The notes: a model not told the origin generated them from the sequence alone. Shown: positions 19,531 through 30,252, counted from the first letter of the stretch. The stretch is 64,000 nucleotides of DNA from Methyloligella halotolerans (GCF_001708935.1 NZ_MASI01000002.1:186001-250000), one strand, 5' to 3'. Numbers and translations: made by a program.

Positions 19531-20622
19531 ATGAAAACCTTCCTGTCGATCCATTACCTGCGCGGCATTGCGGCGCTCGGCGTGCTCGTGTTTCACGCCT
19601 GCGGGTTCGTCGCGGGCTATGGCAGCGGCCGAATTTCCCCGGAAGCCGTGCGAATCGGCGAGGCCGGCGTCGACATCTTCTTCGTGATCAGCGGGTTCAT
19701 TCTGACCATCGCGACCCAGAAGCCGACTTCAGGGTCGGATTTCATGCTGGGACGGTTCGCGCGGGTGGGCGTGCCATATTGGTCCATCATCCTGACGCTC
19801 GCCGTAGCGACGATCGTGATGCCTTCCGCCTTCCGGAGCTTCGCCTGGGAGGGCAGCGACCTCTTCTTCTCGCTTGCCTTCGTCCCCACGATCCTGCGGG
19901 ACGGATCGATCTTTCCGATGCTGGAGCCCGGCTGGACCCTGTGCCTGGAGATGCTGTTCTACGTTGTGATGGCGATCGCGCTGGTGATCCTGCCGGCGAG
20001 CCGGTCCGCCCTGATCTGCTGCGCCCTCGCCTCCCTAGTGATCGTCGGGTTCCTGCTGGACCTGCCCCAGGGCCAGAGCGTGGCGTGGTTCTTCACCCAG
20101 CCGATCCTGCTGGAGTTCTGCTTCGGCATCCTGATCGCCCATTTCTACCTGTCGGGCTTCAGGATGCCCGGGATCTGGGCGGCGGCGCTCGCGGGGGTGG
20201 CCGTTGTGAGCGTCGGCATCGTGGGCTTGCATCCGCCGGAGGCGTTCGAGCCCGCGCGGACGCTGCTCTACGGCCTGCCGGCGACGGCACTCGTCGCCGG
20301 GCTGATGTTCCTGGAAGCGGATGGACGTTGGGTGACGAGTCGCGCGCTGAGCTTCCTCGGCACGATCTCCTATTCGCTCTATCTCACCCATGTGTTGAGC
20401 CTCGCCGTGGTGGCGAAGCTCTTAGGCGGTCGGGTTCCGGGCCTGGCGGGCGATCTGGTGACGCTTGCGGTCTCGCTCGCAGCCTCGATCGTCGCGGCGT
20501 TTATCTACTTCCGGCTGATCGAGAAGCCCGCTTTGCTGCTCTCCCGGCGCCTGCGGCCCCGGCACAGCGCGGCGCCGCCGGCGCCCCCGCTTGAGGACAC
20601 CGAGGCACGGCAGACTGTTTAG
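19531..20622 (+). CDS. Acyltransferase family 3 (OafA/YrhL-like) membrane protein
   Basis: A 363-residue integral membrane O-acyltransferase with about ten helices. The family's essential histidine lies in the first helix (LVFHACG, about residue 24), the FFVISGFI signature follows at about 51-58, and RFARVGVPYW and GWTLCLEMLFY are conserved. Such enzymes acetylate polysaccharides, lipid A or peptidoglycan; the acceptor cannot be read here and no glycan cluster surrounds it. The C-terminus is an Ala/Pro-rich tail. The stop overlaps the convergent globin-like gene by four bases. Confidence 0.85.
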   Translation: MKTFLSIHYLRGIAALGVLVFHACGFVAGYGSGRISPEAVRIGEAGVDIFFVISGFILTIATQKPTSGSDFMLGRFARVGVPYWSIILTLAVATIVMPSAFRSFAWEGSDLFFSLAFVPTILRDGSIFPMLEPGWTLCLEMLFYVVMAIALVILPASRSALICCALASLVIVGFLLDLPQGQSVAWFFTQPILLEFCFGILIAHFYLSGFRMPGIWAAALAGVAVVSVGIVGLHPPEAFEPARTLLYGLPATALVAGLMFLEADGRWVTSRALSFLGTISYSLYLTHVLSLAVVAKLLGGRVPGLAGDLVTLAVSLAASIVAAFIYFRLIEKPALLLSRRLRPRHSAAPPAPPLEDTEARQTV

Positions 20623-21074
20623 GCCGCAGCCATGACGCTGGTGATCTGGGAGAGATAGACCTTCCAGGCGCGGCGGACGCTATAGGTGAACTCGTCGTCC
20701 AGGGACTTCTCGAGGGTCCAGATCAGCGCGTCGGCCATGGTGTTGTAGTCGTCCGCCTTCAGTCCCTTCTGGCGCAGGCGCGTGCCGAGCAGGCGCAGGG
20801 CCGACTTGGCGCCCTGGCGCTGTTTCAGGGAAATGACGGCCAGGCTCATCGTGGACATCATCTTGATGGCGTGCGGCTTGATCGGGCCCTCGAACTGATT
20901 GCGCATCGACGGGTCGACATCGAACAGGCGAAGGAAGAACAGGATGCCGACAAGCTCGGCTGCCGGCTCCAGCCGGTTGAAGCTCGCCCGGACGAGCTCG
21001 CGCTCGGACGTGCTGAGGCTGAATTCGCTGAAATCGACTTCGGTGACCGTGGACGAAAGGGCTAACGCGGACAT
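20619..21074 (-). CDS. Globin-fold protein lacking the proximal haem histidine
   Basis: A 151-residue single-domain protein that lines up with Vitreoscilla-type bacterial haemoglobin along its length (ERELVRASF, FDVDPSMR.QF, KPHAI, ADALIWTL, RRAW...Y). Three key positions are changed. The proximal F8 histidine is Leu100 (codon CTG) in RLRQKGL where haemoglobins have RHxxxGV. The B10 tyrosine is Phe47, and E7 is Lys66. It may not bind haem canonically and could be a sensor or scaffold. The start is ATG 21074; TTG 21083 is an alternative. It diverges from htpX. Confidence 0.72.
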   Translation of the reverse strand: MSALALSSTVTEVDFSEFSLSTSERELVRASFNRLEPAAELVGILFFLRLFDVDPSMRNQFEGPIKPHAIKMMSTMSLAVISLKQRQGAKSALRLLGTRLRQKGLKADDYNTMADALIWTLEKSLDDEFTYSVRRAWKVYLSQITSVMAAA

Positions 21075-21282
21075 GAGCAGCAACTCCGTAAATTGTTCGG
21101 ATCACTATCGCTGCCGCACCTTGACCAACCGTTAAGGTAAGCGCGGCCCTAACGATTTTTTCCGAGCGAACTCAGAATGCTGGGCGCTTCGTAAACTCTT
21201 GAGAACGCGACCGGCCCACCCAACATATCGGTGTGCCGGAACAGGCGTTTTCCGGCGTTTCTCGAGGAGATTCACTGCTGTG

Positions 21283-22254
21283 ATGGGCTATTTGAGAACG
21301 GCGATGCTTCTGGCGGCGCTCACCGCGCTGTTCATGGGAGTGGGCTTCCTGATCGGCGGTCAGGGCGGAATGGTCATCGCCTTCCTGGTGGCTGCGGGCA
21401 TGAACCTGTTCGCCTACTGGAATTCGGACAAGATGGTGCTGCGCATGTATGGCGCGCAGCCGGTAGATGCGGGCTCCGCGCCGGAGCTCTACGGCATGGT
21501 CCGGGAGCTTTCCCAGGCTGCCGGGCTTCCGATGCCCAAGGTCTATGTGATGCAGAACGAGCAGCCGAACGCGTTCGCCACGGGCCGCAATCCTCAGAAT
21601 GCCACGGTGGCGGTCACCACCGGCATCCTGCGGACTCTGTCGCGGGAGGAGCTTGCCGGCGTGGTGGCCCATGAGCTGGCGCATATCAAAAATCACGACA
21701 CGCTGGTGATGACCATCACGGCGACGATCGCCGGTGCCATCTCCATGCTGGCGAATTTCGGCCTGTTCTTCGGTGGGCGGGACAATAACGGCGCGGGGCT
21801 GATCGGAACCCTGGCCATGATCTTCCTGGCGCCGCTGGCTGCCGGTATCGTGCAGATGGCCATCAGCCGGACCCGGGAATACGAGGCGGACCGGATGGGC
21901 GCCGAGATTTCCAAGGCGCCGCTGATGCTCGCTTCGGCGCTGCAGAAGATCGCGGGTGCCGCCCACCGTATTCCGAACCGTGAGGCGGAGCGCAATCCGG
22001 CTTCCGCCTCGCTCTTTATCGTGAACCCGCTCTCCGGCGCGCGGATGGACAATCTCTTCTCCACCCACCCGAATGTCGAGAACCGCATCGCCCGTCTCAA
22101 CGAGTACGCAAGGGAATGGGGGCTCACTGGAACGCGCGCGGCGGAGCCGATCGATGCGCCGGCCGGCGAGACTTATTCCGGCCCCTGGGGGAACGAGACC
22201 CGCGGCCGCGGTCCTTCCTCTCGTGGTCCTTCCTCTCGCGGTCCTTGGGGTTAG
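21283..22254 (+). CDS. htpX: Membrane zinc metalloprotease HtpX
   Basis: A 323-residue M48B protease that degrades misfolded membrane proteins together with FtsH. Two N-terminal membrane helices are visible (about 4-26 and 28-46), the zinc motif HELAHIKNH at about 129-137, two further helices, then [10 protein letters not shown] with the third zinc ligand. The C-terminus ends in a short [14 protein letters not shown] repeat. The start is ATG 21283 (MGYLRTAML); GTG 21280 is directly before it and is closer to the GAGGAGA ribosome-binding site, so either may be used. The upstream frame from 21199 is not family-like. Confidence 0.93.
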   Translation: MGYLRTAMLLAALTALFMGVGFLIGGQGGMVIAFLVAAGMNLFAYWNSDKMVLRMYGAQPVDAGSAPELYGMVRELSQAAGLPMPKVYVMQNEQPNAFATGRNPQNATVAVTTGILRTLSREELAGVVAHELAHIKNHDTLVMTITATIAGAISMLANFGLFFGGRDNNGAGLIGTLAMIFLAPLAAGIVQMAISRTREYEADRMGAEISKAPLMLASALQKIAGAAHRIPNREAERNPASASLFIVNPLSGARMDNLFSTHPNVENRIARLNEYAREWGLTGTRAAEPIDAPAGETYSGPWGNETRGRGPSSRGPSSRGPWG

Positions 22255-22372
22255 CAGGCCCAGACATACGGGAGAGGACCCTTGGAGGGGCGACCCTTTG
22301 GGGGTTGACCGCGGTGGCCCGATGGCGGAGCAGTTCGCTCCTCTCCTTTGCAGTTCAAAAAAAGCGATTCCG

Positions 22373-23740
22373 ATGGCATCCCCAGCAGCACCCTCCAGAG
22401 CAAGCGAGGCCCGCGCAAGCGACGCCCAGGTCGGTTTGGCAGCCCGCCGGGCGGCGGCCGATGTTCTGACGGCGATCCTCGTGAAGAAACAGCCGCTGGA
22501 TCTCACACTCGGTAAATCGCTTTCGACCGGGCACATGGCCAATCTGCCGCCGCGAGACCGGGCGTTGACCCGGGCCATCGTCATGGCGAGCCTGCGCCAT
22601 AAGGGACAGCTCGACGCCATCCTGCTGCGGTTCCTGGAGAAAGGCTTTCCGCCGAAATCCGGCACGCTCTATGCCATCCTGCTTTCGGCGGCGGCGCAGC
22701 TCGTCTTGCTGGAGACCCCGGCCCACGCGGCGATCGATCTGGCGGTGACGCTCACCCGGTACGACGCCCAGGCGAAACGCTTCGACAAGCTGGCCAATGC
22801 CGTACTGCGCAAGGTCTCCCAGCAGGGAAAGGCGCTGGCGGACGAGATGGACGCGGCCAAGGTGAATACGCCCGATTGGCTGTGGGAGCGCTGGTCGAGA
22901 TATTACGGGGAAGAGAACACCCGGGCTATCGCCGAGCTGAACATGCTCGAGCCGCCGCTGGACCTGACCGTCAAGAGCGATCCGGAGGGATGGGCGAAGC
23001 GCCTGGACGGCCACGTGCTTCCAGGCGGCGGCGTGCGGCTGATCCCCAAGGGCCGCATCGAGGCGATCGAGGGCTATGACGAAGGCGCCTGGTGGGTGCA
23101 GGACCTCGCCGCATCGCTCCCGGCGAAGCTGTTCAAGGACATCGCGGGCAAGAGGGTGCTCGATCTTTGCGCCGCGCCAGGCGGAAAGAGCGCGCAACTC
23201 GCCGCCGCCGGCGCATCGGTGCTCGCGCTCGATATCTCCGAAAACAGGCTGAAGGTGCTGAAGGAAAACCTGAAGCGCCTCGACCTCCCTTGCGATACGG
23301 CCCTCGGCGACGCGGCCACCTGGTATTCGGAGGAGCGGTTCGACGCGATCCTGCTGGATGCGCCTTGCTCGTCGACCGGCACGATCCGCCGCCATCCGGA
23401 TATCGCCTATCTGAAGACGGAAGAGGATCTGCCGTCGATGGTGAACCTCCAGAGGCGGCTGCTAGACAACGCGGCGAAGCTGCTGAAGCCCGGCGGCACG
23501 CTTGTTTATTCGACCTGCTCGCTGGAGCCGGAAGAGGGCGAGGGACAGATCGCTTCCCTCCTAAGCACCCACGGCAGGCTGCACATCGATCGGATCCAGC
23601 CCGATGAGGTTTTCGGCCATTCCGCCTGGATAACTCAGACGGGCACACTCCGAACTCTTCCCCCAAGCTTCAAGATGGATGCCCCCGAACTCGGCGGCAT
23701 GGATGGCTTTTTCGCCGCGCGGCTGGTGCTCGCAAGCTAG
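22373..23740 (+). CDS. RsmB/NOP family RNA 5-methylcytosine methyltransferase
   Basis: A 455-residue protein with an N-terminal NusB-like RNA-binding helical domain (about 1-130) and a C-terminal Rossmann methyltransferase domain. The SAM-binding VLDLCAAPGGKSAQLA is near residue 258, the DAPCSSTGTIRRHPD loop carries one catalytic cysteine, and STCSLEPEEGE carries the nucleophile. It would methylate 16S rRNA (RsmB-like). The start is uncertain: ATG 22373 begins a Ser/Ala-rich lead, and ATG 22322 would add 17 residues. It sits between htpX and a heparinase-like gene. Confidence 0.88.
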   Translation: MASPAAPSRASEARASDAQVGLAARRAAADVLTAILVKKQPLDLTLGKSLSTGHMANLPPRDRALTRAIVMASLRHKGQLDAILLRFLEKGFPPKSGTLYAILLSAAAQLVLLETPAHAAIDLAVTLTRYDAQAKRFDKLANAVLRKVSQQGKALADEMDAAKVNTPDWLWERWSRYYGEENTRAIAELNMLEPPLDLTVKSDPEGWAKRLDGHVLPGGGVRLIPKGRIEAIEGYDEGAWWVQDLAASLPAKLFKDIAGKRVLDLCAAPGGKSAQLAAAGASVLALDISENRLKVLKENLKRLDLPCDTALGDAATWYSEERFDAILLDAPCSSTGTIRRHPDIAYLKTEEDLPSMVNLQRRLLDNAAKLLKPGGTLVYSTCSLEPEEGEGQIASLLSTHGRLHIDRIQPDEVFGHSAWITQTGTLRTLPPSFKMDAPELGGMDGFFAARLVLAS

Positions 23741-23955
23741 ACGACAAGTCTTTATCCCGATTATATCCACAGGTTTTCCTCAGGATCTCCCCTGGTTCGT
23801 ACCGGGTTCGATACCTATTTCTTATTGGAAACGGAAAGTCTTTGGAGCGCACGGAATTTAGTCTTGATAACCGTCATGGAAGCTTCGACAATCATCTCGA
23901 GTTTCGGGGAACCTCTAGGGGTAGCGGGTCCCGGAGCGAGTAGGGAAGACGTACG

Positions 23956-25716
23956 ATGGGGGCTGAACTTCTCGCCGTGCAGGGGCGCATGGTGAGCGGC
24001 GGTCAATCCTATCGCGGACCCGGCGCGTTTCGCCGGCTCATGCTGAGTGGGGTTGCCAGGCTGCGGTATCCGGGCAGCGAAGCGGAACAACTTCTGCTTG
24101 CGCCGCAAGATTTGCGCACTGCTGACCCCAGCTTTTCGACCGAGATCTACAACGGACATTTCGGATTGGCCGGCACCCATGCGGTGATCGGGAGCCATTC
24201 GCCGTTCGCCATCATGGCGCCGTCGGAGGCGTGGGCGCGCGAGCTGCACGGCTTCGGCTGGCTGCGCAATCTGAGGGCCGCCGGCAACGCCTTGGCCCAG
24301 GAGCAGGCGCGAACCCTGTTCACCGAGTGGGTGAAGCAGAATCGCAGCTTCACGGGGCTCGCATGGCGGCCGGACGTTGTGGCCCGCCGGGTGATCTCCT
24401 GGCTCGCCAACTGCATGGTCGTGCTGGATACGGAAAATGCGGACGCCTATCACGGGTTCATGCGGGAGCTGACCAGCCATCTTCGCTACCTGTCTGCCAC
24501 CCATCGGGAGGCGCCGGACGGTGCGCCGCGGCTGGTCTCGGTCATGGCGCTGGTCTATGGCGGGCTTTGCATCGCCGAGCAGCAGGCCGTGACCAAGCGA
24601 TACACGCGCCCGCTTGCGAAGGAGCTGGAACGGCAGATTCTCCCCGATGGCAGCCATATCTCACGCAATCCCATCGTTCTGGTGGAGCTGCTGCTCGATC
24701 TCCTGCCGCTGCGGCAATGCTTCGTCGCGCGGGACTACACGCCGCCGGAGGAACTCACGAGCGCGATCGACAGGGCCATGACCGCGTTGCGCTTCTTCCG
24801 GTTCCGGGACGGGGATCTCGGCCGGTTCAACGGGACGGGTGCGACCCCTTCCGACGCGCTGGCCACCCTGCTGGCCTATGACGAGGCACAGGCCCACCCG
24901 CCCCGCGCCGCGACCGTCGGGAAATATGGTCGGCTCGAGCGGGGCAGCTCGGTGCTGCTGGCGGATATCGGCGCCGCGCCGCCGATCACCGTGAGCCGCC
25001 AAGCAGCAGCCGGTTGCCTGTCCTTTGAGCTGGTGGTCGACGGCCATCCCGTCATCGTCAATTGCGGCGCGCCCGGTCCGGAAAACAGCGAATTCGCCGC
25101 TACGGCCCGGGCGACGTCCGCTCACTCCACGGTGACGGTGGAAGAGGACTCCTCGGGCCTGTTCGAGCGTGCCGGACAATCCGCACCGGTGCGGGCCGAC
25201 GCCACGCTGATCGGTCCGCCGGAGGTCTCGGGCGAAGTGATCGACGAAGGCGAGGCTCTGGAGCTGAAAGGCCGCCATGAAGGCTACAAGAAGACCTTCG
25301 GACTGGCCCATTCGCGCCAGATCGTGCTGGCGGCAACTGGCGCCCTTGTCAGTGGGCGGGACACCCTGAGCCCGGTCGGTCCGCGCGCGAAGGGCGTGCC
25401 CGTGGGGCCGCTGACCTTTGCGGTCCGCTTCCACCTGCACCCGGAGGTGCGCGCCTCCCTGATGCCGGGCGGGCGGAGCATCGAGCTCGTCTTGCGGAAC
25501 GGCGAGGTTTGGCAGCTTTCCTCAAATGCCAAGGAGGTGGGGCTGGAATCCAGCCTCTATTTCGGCGACGAGCGGGGTCCACGGGACAGCCTGCAGGTGG
25601 TGCTCTCAGGCTCCGTCGGCGACAAGGAAACGCGGATATCGTGGTCTATCGAGCGGGTCAGCGCATCGGCAAGGCGGACCGCAGAGACAGCCGCACGCAC
25701 TCCAGAGCTGGTCTAA
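23956..25716 (+). CDS. Heparinase II/III family protein
   Basis: A 586-residue protein with an N-terminal alpha-helical toroid region (about 30-330) and a C-terminal beta-sandwich Hepar_II_III domain (about 330-560). No signal peptide is visible, although some homologues are annotated as secreted or periplasmic. A true polysaccharide lyase activity has not been shown for the rhizobial proteins found between rsmB and purH. The site AGGGAAG lies just before ATG 23956. The 215-base gap upstream carries no gene. Confidence 0.85.
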   Translation: MGAELLAVQGRMVSGGQSYRGPGAFRRLMLSGVARLRYPGSEAEQLLLAPQDLRTADPSFSTEIYNGHFGLAGTHAVIGSHSPFAIMAPSEAWARELHGFGWLRNLRAAGNALAQEQARTLFTEWVKQNRSFTGLAWRPDVVARRVISWLANCMVVLDTENADAYHGFMRELTSHLRYLSATHREAPDGAPRLVSVMALVYGGLCIAEQQAVTKRYTRPLAKELERQILPDGSHISRNPIVLVELLLDLLPLRQCFVARDYTPPEELTSAIDRAMTALRFFRFRDGDLGRFNGTGATPSDALATLLAYDEAQAHPPRAATVGKYGRLERGSSVLLADIGAAPPITVSRQAAAGCLSFELVVDGHPVIVNCGAPGPENSEFAATARATSAHSTVTVEEDSSGLFERAGQSAPVRADATLIGPPEVSGEVIDEGEALELKGRHEGYKKTFGLAHSRQIVLAATGALVSGRDTLSPVGPRAKGVPVGPLTFAVRFHLHPEVRASLMPGGRSIELVLRNGEVWQLSSNAKEVGLESSLYFGDERGPRDSLQVVLSGSVGDKETRISWSIERVSASARRTAETAARTPELV

Positions 25717-25854
25717 GGGCGACGCCTGCTGTGGCGGTGAGCCGATTTGTCCGGGCGCGGGAGCGCGCCCGGCTTTGCCGCTTCCCGGATTCGTGATAAC
25801 CGCCCCTTTCCGGCCTCCGGTTCTGCCTTCCAGCCTTCTGGGACTATCCACCAT

Positions 25855-27441
25855 ATGGACCAGCGAAAGATCGCCCGCGCGCTTCTCTCCGTCAGCGACA
25901 AGACGGGGCTTGTCGACCTTGCTCGCGGCCTCGCGGAGCGCGGTGTGCAACTCGTGTCCACCGGCGGCACGGCCCGGGCGCTGAAGGAGGCCGGACTGGA
26001 AGTCCAGGACGTCTCAGACCTCACGGGCTTCCCGGAAATGATGGACGGGCGGTTGAAGACCCTGCATCCGAAGGTGCATGGCGGATTGCTGGCCAAGCGG
26101 GACGATGCGGACCACGCGGCCGCCATGCAAAGTCACGACATTCCCGCCATCGATCTGCTCGCGGTCAATCTCTATCCCTTCGTGAAGACGGTGGAGGGCG
26201 GCGCCGATTACGATACGGCAGTGGAGAATATCGATATCGGCGGGCCGGCGATGATCAGGGCGGCGGCGAAAAACCACGACGGAGTCGCGGTGGTGGTCGA
26301 GCCGGGCGACTACGCGCGGCTGCTGACGGCGCTGGACGAAAACGACGGCGCGACGCCGCTCTCGCTGCGCAAGGAGCTGGCGGCCAAGGCCTATGCCCAT
26401 ACAGCAGCCTATGATGCGGCCATTTCGCGCTGGTTCGCCGAGCAGATCGGCGACGACACCCCGCAAACCCGCACATTCTCGGGACAGCTCTCTTCGGCGC
26501 TCCGCTATGGCGAGAACCCCCATCAGGATGCCGCGTTCTACAAGACCGGCGAGAAGCGGTTCGGGGTGGCGAGTGCAGAGCTCGTGCAGGGGAAGGCGCT
26601 CTCCTACAACAATCTCAACGACACCGATGCAGCCTACGAGCTGGTGGCGGAGTTCGACCCGGAAAAGGCGGCCGCCATCGCCATCATCAAGCACGCCAAT
26701 CCTTGCGGCGTGGCTCAGGCGGCCACTCTCCATGAGGCCTACGAGAAAGCGCTCGCCTGCGACTCGGTGAGCGCGTTCGGCGGCATCGTTGCCGCCAACC
26801 GGCCGCTGGACGCCGACGCTGCAGAAGAGATCGTAAAGATCTTCACGGAGGTGATCATCGCCCCCGATGCAAGCGACGAAGCGAAGGAGATCATCTCCCA
26901 GAAGAAGAATCTACGGCTCCTGCTGGCGGGCGGGCTCCCCGATCCGGGCGAGGCCGGGCTGACCTTCCGGTCGCTGGCCGGCGGCTTCCTGGTGCAGGGC
27001 CGGGACAACCGGACCCTCGATCCGTCGAATCTGAAAGTCGTGACCAAGGCGCAGCCGAGCGAGGTGCAGCTCGCCGACATGATCTTCGCCTTCACGGTCG
27101 CCAAGCATGTGAAGTCCAACGCCATCGTCTATGCCAAGGACGGGGCAACGGTGGGGATCGGTGCAGGTCAGATGAGCCGGGTGGATTCGACCCGCGTCGC
27201 CTTCCGCAAAGGGCAAGCCGCGGCGGAAGCGCTGGGCCTGAAAGAGGGACTGACCGAGGGCGCCGTGGTCGCCTCGGATGCCTTCTTCCCCTTCGCCGAC
27301 GGCATCGAGGTGCTTGCTGAAGCCGGCGCCACGGCGGTCATTCAGCCGGGCGGCTCCATGCGCGATGACGAGGTGATCAAAGCGGCGGATCGGCTCGGCC
27401 TCGCCATGGTGTTCACCGGTCTGCGGCACTTCCGCCATTAG
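25855..27441 (+). CDS. purH: Bifunctional AICAR transformylase / IMP cyclohydrolase
   Basis: A 528-residue enzyme catalysing the last two steps of IMP synthesis. The N-terminal cyclohydrolase domain starts [15 protein letters not shown] and includes STGGTARAL and [14 protein letters not shown]. The transformylase domain carries the catalytic Lys-His in [11 protein letters not shown] and the end [13 protein letters not shown], which is typical. The start is ATG 25855 ([11 protein letters not shown]); the frame is open 36 codons further upstream, but that part is not family-like. The stop overlaps by four bases the stop of the convergent TPM-MFS gene. Confidence 0.97.
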   Translation: MDQRKIARALLSVSDKTGLVDLARGLAERGVQLVSTGGTARALKEAGLEVQDVSDLTGFPEMMDGRLKTLHPKVHGGLLAKRDDADHAAAMQSHDIPAIDLLAVNLYPFVKTVEGGADYDTAVENIDIGGPAMIRAAAKNHDGVAVVVEPGDYARLLTALDENDGATPLSLRKELAAKAYAHTAAYDAAISRWFAEQIGDDTPQTRTFSGQLSSALRYGENPHQDAAFYKTGEKRFGVASAELVQGKALSYNNLNDTDAAYELVAEFDPEKAAAIAIIKHANPCGVAQAATLHEAYEKALACDSVSAFGGIVAANRPLDADAAEEIVKIFTEVIIAPDASDEAKEIISQKKNLRLLLAGGLPDPGEAGLTFRSLAGGFLVQGRDNRTLDPSNLKVVTKAQPSEVQLADMIFAFTVAKHVKSNAIVYAKDGATVGIGAGQMSRVDSTRVAFRKGQAAAEALGLKEGLTEGAVVASDAFFPFADGIEVLAEAGATAVIQPGGSMRDDEVIKAADRLGLAMVFTGLRHFRH

Positions 27442-29441
27442 CCCGCGGCACTCGCCGGCAGCCTGACCTTCATCAGTAGCCAGAGGCCTGCGAGCAGGAA
27501 CGCCACGGAGGTGGCGATGCCAACGCGCTGGCTGTCGGCGAGATAGGTCACCGCGCCGATGGCGAGCGGGGCCGCAAAGGCGGTGACCTTTCCCGAGAAA
27601 GCGAAGAAGCCGAAGAATTCGGTGATCTGACCGGCTGGCGTCACGCGCACCATGAGCGTGCGGCTTGCGGCCTGGATGGGGCCGGATGCGATGCCGATGA
27701 GCATGGCGAAGACGAGATAGGCCTTCTCGCCAGCCGAGGCGAAAAGGGCTGCACCGGTTTCCTTGGGCGGCACCTGAAGGACGAACAGGATCTCGTCCTT
27801 GTCGATGGAGAGCACACCGACGGTACCCACGATCAGCAGAAGAAGCATGGCGGCGATGACCCGCTTCGGCCCGAAGCGGTCGTCGAGATGCCCGCCGATC
27901 CAAGCGCCGAGCGCCGCGGTGACGACCAGGATGATCCCGAACACGCCCATTTCGGCGGCCTGCCAGCCGAACACGCTGGCCGCATAGATCCCGCCAAAGG
28001 CGAATATGGCGCCCAGGCCATCGGCGTAGAGCATGCGGGCCAGAAGGAAGAGAGCGGTCTGGGGGTGGTCCTTCACGAGCTGGCGCAGGCGGGTGTAAAG
28101 GCCGGGCTGCGGCACGGGCGCGGCTTTCCGTTCGCGGCGGGGACGATCCGGCGTGAAAAAGAAGAGCGGCAGGACGAAGACAAGATACCACAAGGCGGAG
28201 AATGGGCCGATGAGACGGTCGCCTTCTCGTGACGCCGCGTCGAGGGGCAGGAGCGGATCGAGGCCAAGTAGGGTCTTGTCTGTCGCGGGATCGGAGACGA
28301 GGAGGCCTGCGACGATGACCAGGCTCACGAGGCCGCCCACATATCCGACGGCCCATCCGGTGCCGGAGAGCTTGCCCAGGCTGCGGCCCGTCACGAGGTC
28401 CGGCATCATGGCGTTGTTGAAGACCGTGGCGAGCTCGGCAGCCATCAGCGCTATGCCGAACGCCACAAGGATAAGAATAGCGCGATCGGGGTGGACGGGA
28501 TCGGCAAGCCATAGAACGCAAAGACTGACGATAAGCACGGCGGAGAAGAGCGCGATCCAGGGCTTGCGCGGCTGATGATGGCTATCCGCGTAGCCACCCA
28601 GGATTGGGGCAAGGAGCGCCGCAAACAATTGGCCGAAGCCGGTGGCATAGCCCCAGAGGCTCGCCGCGAGGATCGGCTCCGCCGCGAAGCCGTTCACAAA
28701 ATAGGGCGCAAAGAGGAAGGTTACGACCAGGGTGTAGAAGGGCTGGGTCGCCCAGTCGAACATGACCCAGCCGAACAGTCCTCTTGCGCGGACGGGGCCG
28801 CTACTGCTCGGAGCTGCGCCATCGAGCACGATCAGATGGTTCGGCAGTTCATCGCATTCCATGCCGCCCGGCGGGAAATGCCGGGCCAGGACGTCTCCGC
28901 AGCTTGATATCGCCTCATTGAAGGCATCGATCCGGTCGCCCTGACCGATGCGGGCGGTGAAGCCATCGATGATGGTTTTCCAGGTCTGCGGCTCGACCTT
29001 CTCGTAGACGGCTTCATCGGCGATCACCTCGGCGAAACGCTCGGCCACCGAGACGAAGAACAGGACGCCCGTTCGCCCCATGGTCGTATGGAGGTTCTGG
29101 GCAAGGAATTGCTCCAACGCCTTGGCGTGGGCGCGGGCGTGCTTGATCCTGCGCGGAACCAGGGCCATGCGGATCGGCAAGACCTGTGTAATGGGCAGGA
29201 GCGCCAGGAACGTGAAAAGCTGAATTGAATAGACGATATCGAGGCCCCAGTCGGTGAAGATCATCAACGGCAGGGGCACGGCCAGGGCGATCAGCGCGGA
29301 CCAGAGCACCGTGAAGGAGCGATAGCCGTCGGACGCATCGGTGACGATGACGACGATCTCGCCCGAGGTGCGGGATTCGGCACGGGAGATGGCTTGCGCG
29401 ATCTCCGCCCGTTCCTGCTGGGTGAAGTCTAGCTTCGCCAC
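27438..29441 (-). CDS. TPM-domain protein fused to a UMF1-type MFS transporter
   Basis: A single 667-residue open frame with two parts. Residues 1 to about 205 resemble the short TPM (COG3762-like) proteins found beside Ygc[29 protein letters not shown], two membrane helices, then [21 protein letters not shown] and [10 protein letters not shown]. After a linker ([14 protein letters not shown]) come about 450 residues with twelve membrane helices of the UMF1/vacuole-effluxer-like MFS family, starting [15 protein letters not shown]. The two are normally separate genes. The start chosen is GTG 29441, 31 bases after the upstream stop, because the longer frame only overlaps the Gly-rich tail of the previous gene. 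Confidence 0.75.
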   Translation of the reverse strand: MAKLDFTQQERAEIAQAISRAESRTSGEIVVIVTDASDGYRSFTVLWSALIALAVPLPLMIFTDWGLDIVYSIQLFTFLALLPITQVLPIRMALVPRRIKHARAHAKALEQFLAQNLHTTMGRTGVLFFVSVAERFAEVIADEAVYEKVEPQTWKTIIDGFTARIGQGDRIDAFNEAISSCGDVLARHFPPGGMECDELPNHLIVLDGAAPSSSGPVRARGLFGWVMFDWATQPFYTLVVTFLFAPYFVNGFAAEPILAASLWGYATGFGQLFAALLAPILGGYADSHHQPRKPWIALFSAVLIVSLCVLWLADPVHPDRAILILVAFGIALMAAELATVFNNAMMPDLVTGRSLGKLSGTGWAVGYVGGLVSLVIVAGLLVSDPATDKTLLGLDPLLPLDAASREGDRLIGPFSALWYLVFVLPLFFFTPDRPRRERKAAPVPQPGLYTRLRQLVKDHPQTALFLLARMLYADGLGAIFAFGGIYAASVFGWQAAEMGVFGIILVVTAALGAWIGGHLDDRFGPKRVIAAMLLLLIVGTVGVLSIDKDEILFVLQVPPKETGAALFASAGEKAYLVFAMLIGIASGPIQAASRTLMVRVTPAGQITEFFGFFAFSGKVTAFAAPLAIGAVTYLADSQRVGIATSVAFLLAGLWLLMKVRLPASAAG

Positions 29442-29472
29442 GACGGCCGCCCTTTCGCTTTCCGTCTCATGT

Positions 29473-30252
29473 CTACCAGCCCCCCGAGGCGCCGCCACCG
29501 CCGAAGCTGCCGCCACCGCCGGAGAAGCCTCCCCCGCCGGAGAACCCGCCGCCGCTGCTGGATCCGCCCCAGCTCGACCGGCGTCCGCCGCCTGTGCCGA
29601 GCCCCGGTCCGCCACGGAGCATGTAAATCACATAGAGGATGATGACGATCCAGACGATGATACTGATCCAGTCCACCTCGTTGTCGCCATGACTCGGCGG
29701 AACGGCGCGCTGATAGAGCTCATCCTTGTGGCCGGTGAGGGCGAGAGTGATGTCGTCGACGCCGGACTCGATGCCGCCGGGGAAGTCGCCATTCCTGAAG
29801 CGGGGCAGGATGCTGTTGTCGATGATGATCTGGGAGAGGATGTCGGTCAGCTTGCCTTCGAGTCCGTAGCCCACCTCGATGCGCACCTTGCGCTCGTTGG
29901 GCGCCACGATGAGCAACGCCCCGTTATCGAGCTTCTTGGTGCCGATGCCCCAATGGCGGCCGAGCTGATAGCCGTAGTCTTCGATGTTCTGACCCTGCAG
30001 GCTCGGCAGGGTGACGACCACGAGCTGGTCGGTGGTTTCGTCCTCGAGGGCTTTCAGCTTGGCCGTTAGAGAGGATTCCTGCGCAGGATCGAGCAGGTTC
30101 GCGTCATCCACGACACGGCCGGTCAGGGCCGGAAACTCGATCCCGGCTTGCTGGGCTGCTGCCGGAACGAGGCAAGCGAGCGTAAGAAGCGCTGCGAGCA
30201 GGCCTGCGATCTGGAGCGTTCTCGGGAACAGCTGCCGGCCACGATACGGCAT
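29473..30252 (-). CDS. YgcG family TPM-domain protein with Gly-rich C-terminus
   Basis: A 259-residue secreted and membrane-anchored protein. A signal peptide (about 12-33, LLAALLTLACLVPAAAQ) precedes the TPM_phosphatase domain (about 40-165; GRVVDDANLLD, DQLVVVTLPSLQG, RKVRIEVGYGLEGKLTD). Then come a membrane helix (ISIIVWIVIILYVIYML) and a tail of GGGGF/S repeats ending GGW. Proteins of this family accompany LemA in many bacteria, and the molecular role is not settled. It starts 24 bases after the LemA stop. Confidence 0.88.
   Translation of the reverse strand: MPYRGRQLFPRTLQIAGLLAALLTLACLVPAAAQQAGIEFPALTGRVVDDANLLDPAQESSLTAKLKALEDETTDQLVVVTLPSLQGQNIEDYGYQLGRHWGIGTKKLDNGALLIVAPNERKVRIEVGYGLEGKLTDILSQIIIDNSILPRFRNGDFPGGIESGVDDITLALTGHKDELYQRAVPPSHGDNEVDWISIIVWIVIILYVIYMLRGGPGLGTGGGRRSSWGGSSSGGGFSGGGGFSGGGGSFGGGGASGGW

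Noticed and set aside
23741..23955. Possible replication origin (a TATCCACA near-match to a DnaA box)
   Set aside because: A single imperfect box without neighbours, AT-rich unwinding element or dnaA/parAB genes is not an origin.
29442..29615. Ala/Gly-rich N-terminal extension of the TPM-MFS protein
   Set aside because: It overlaps the Gly-repeat tail of the YgcG gene; GTG 29441 starts right before the conserved TPM region.
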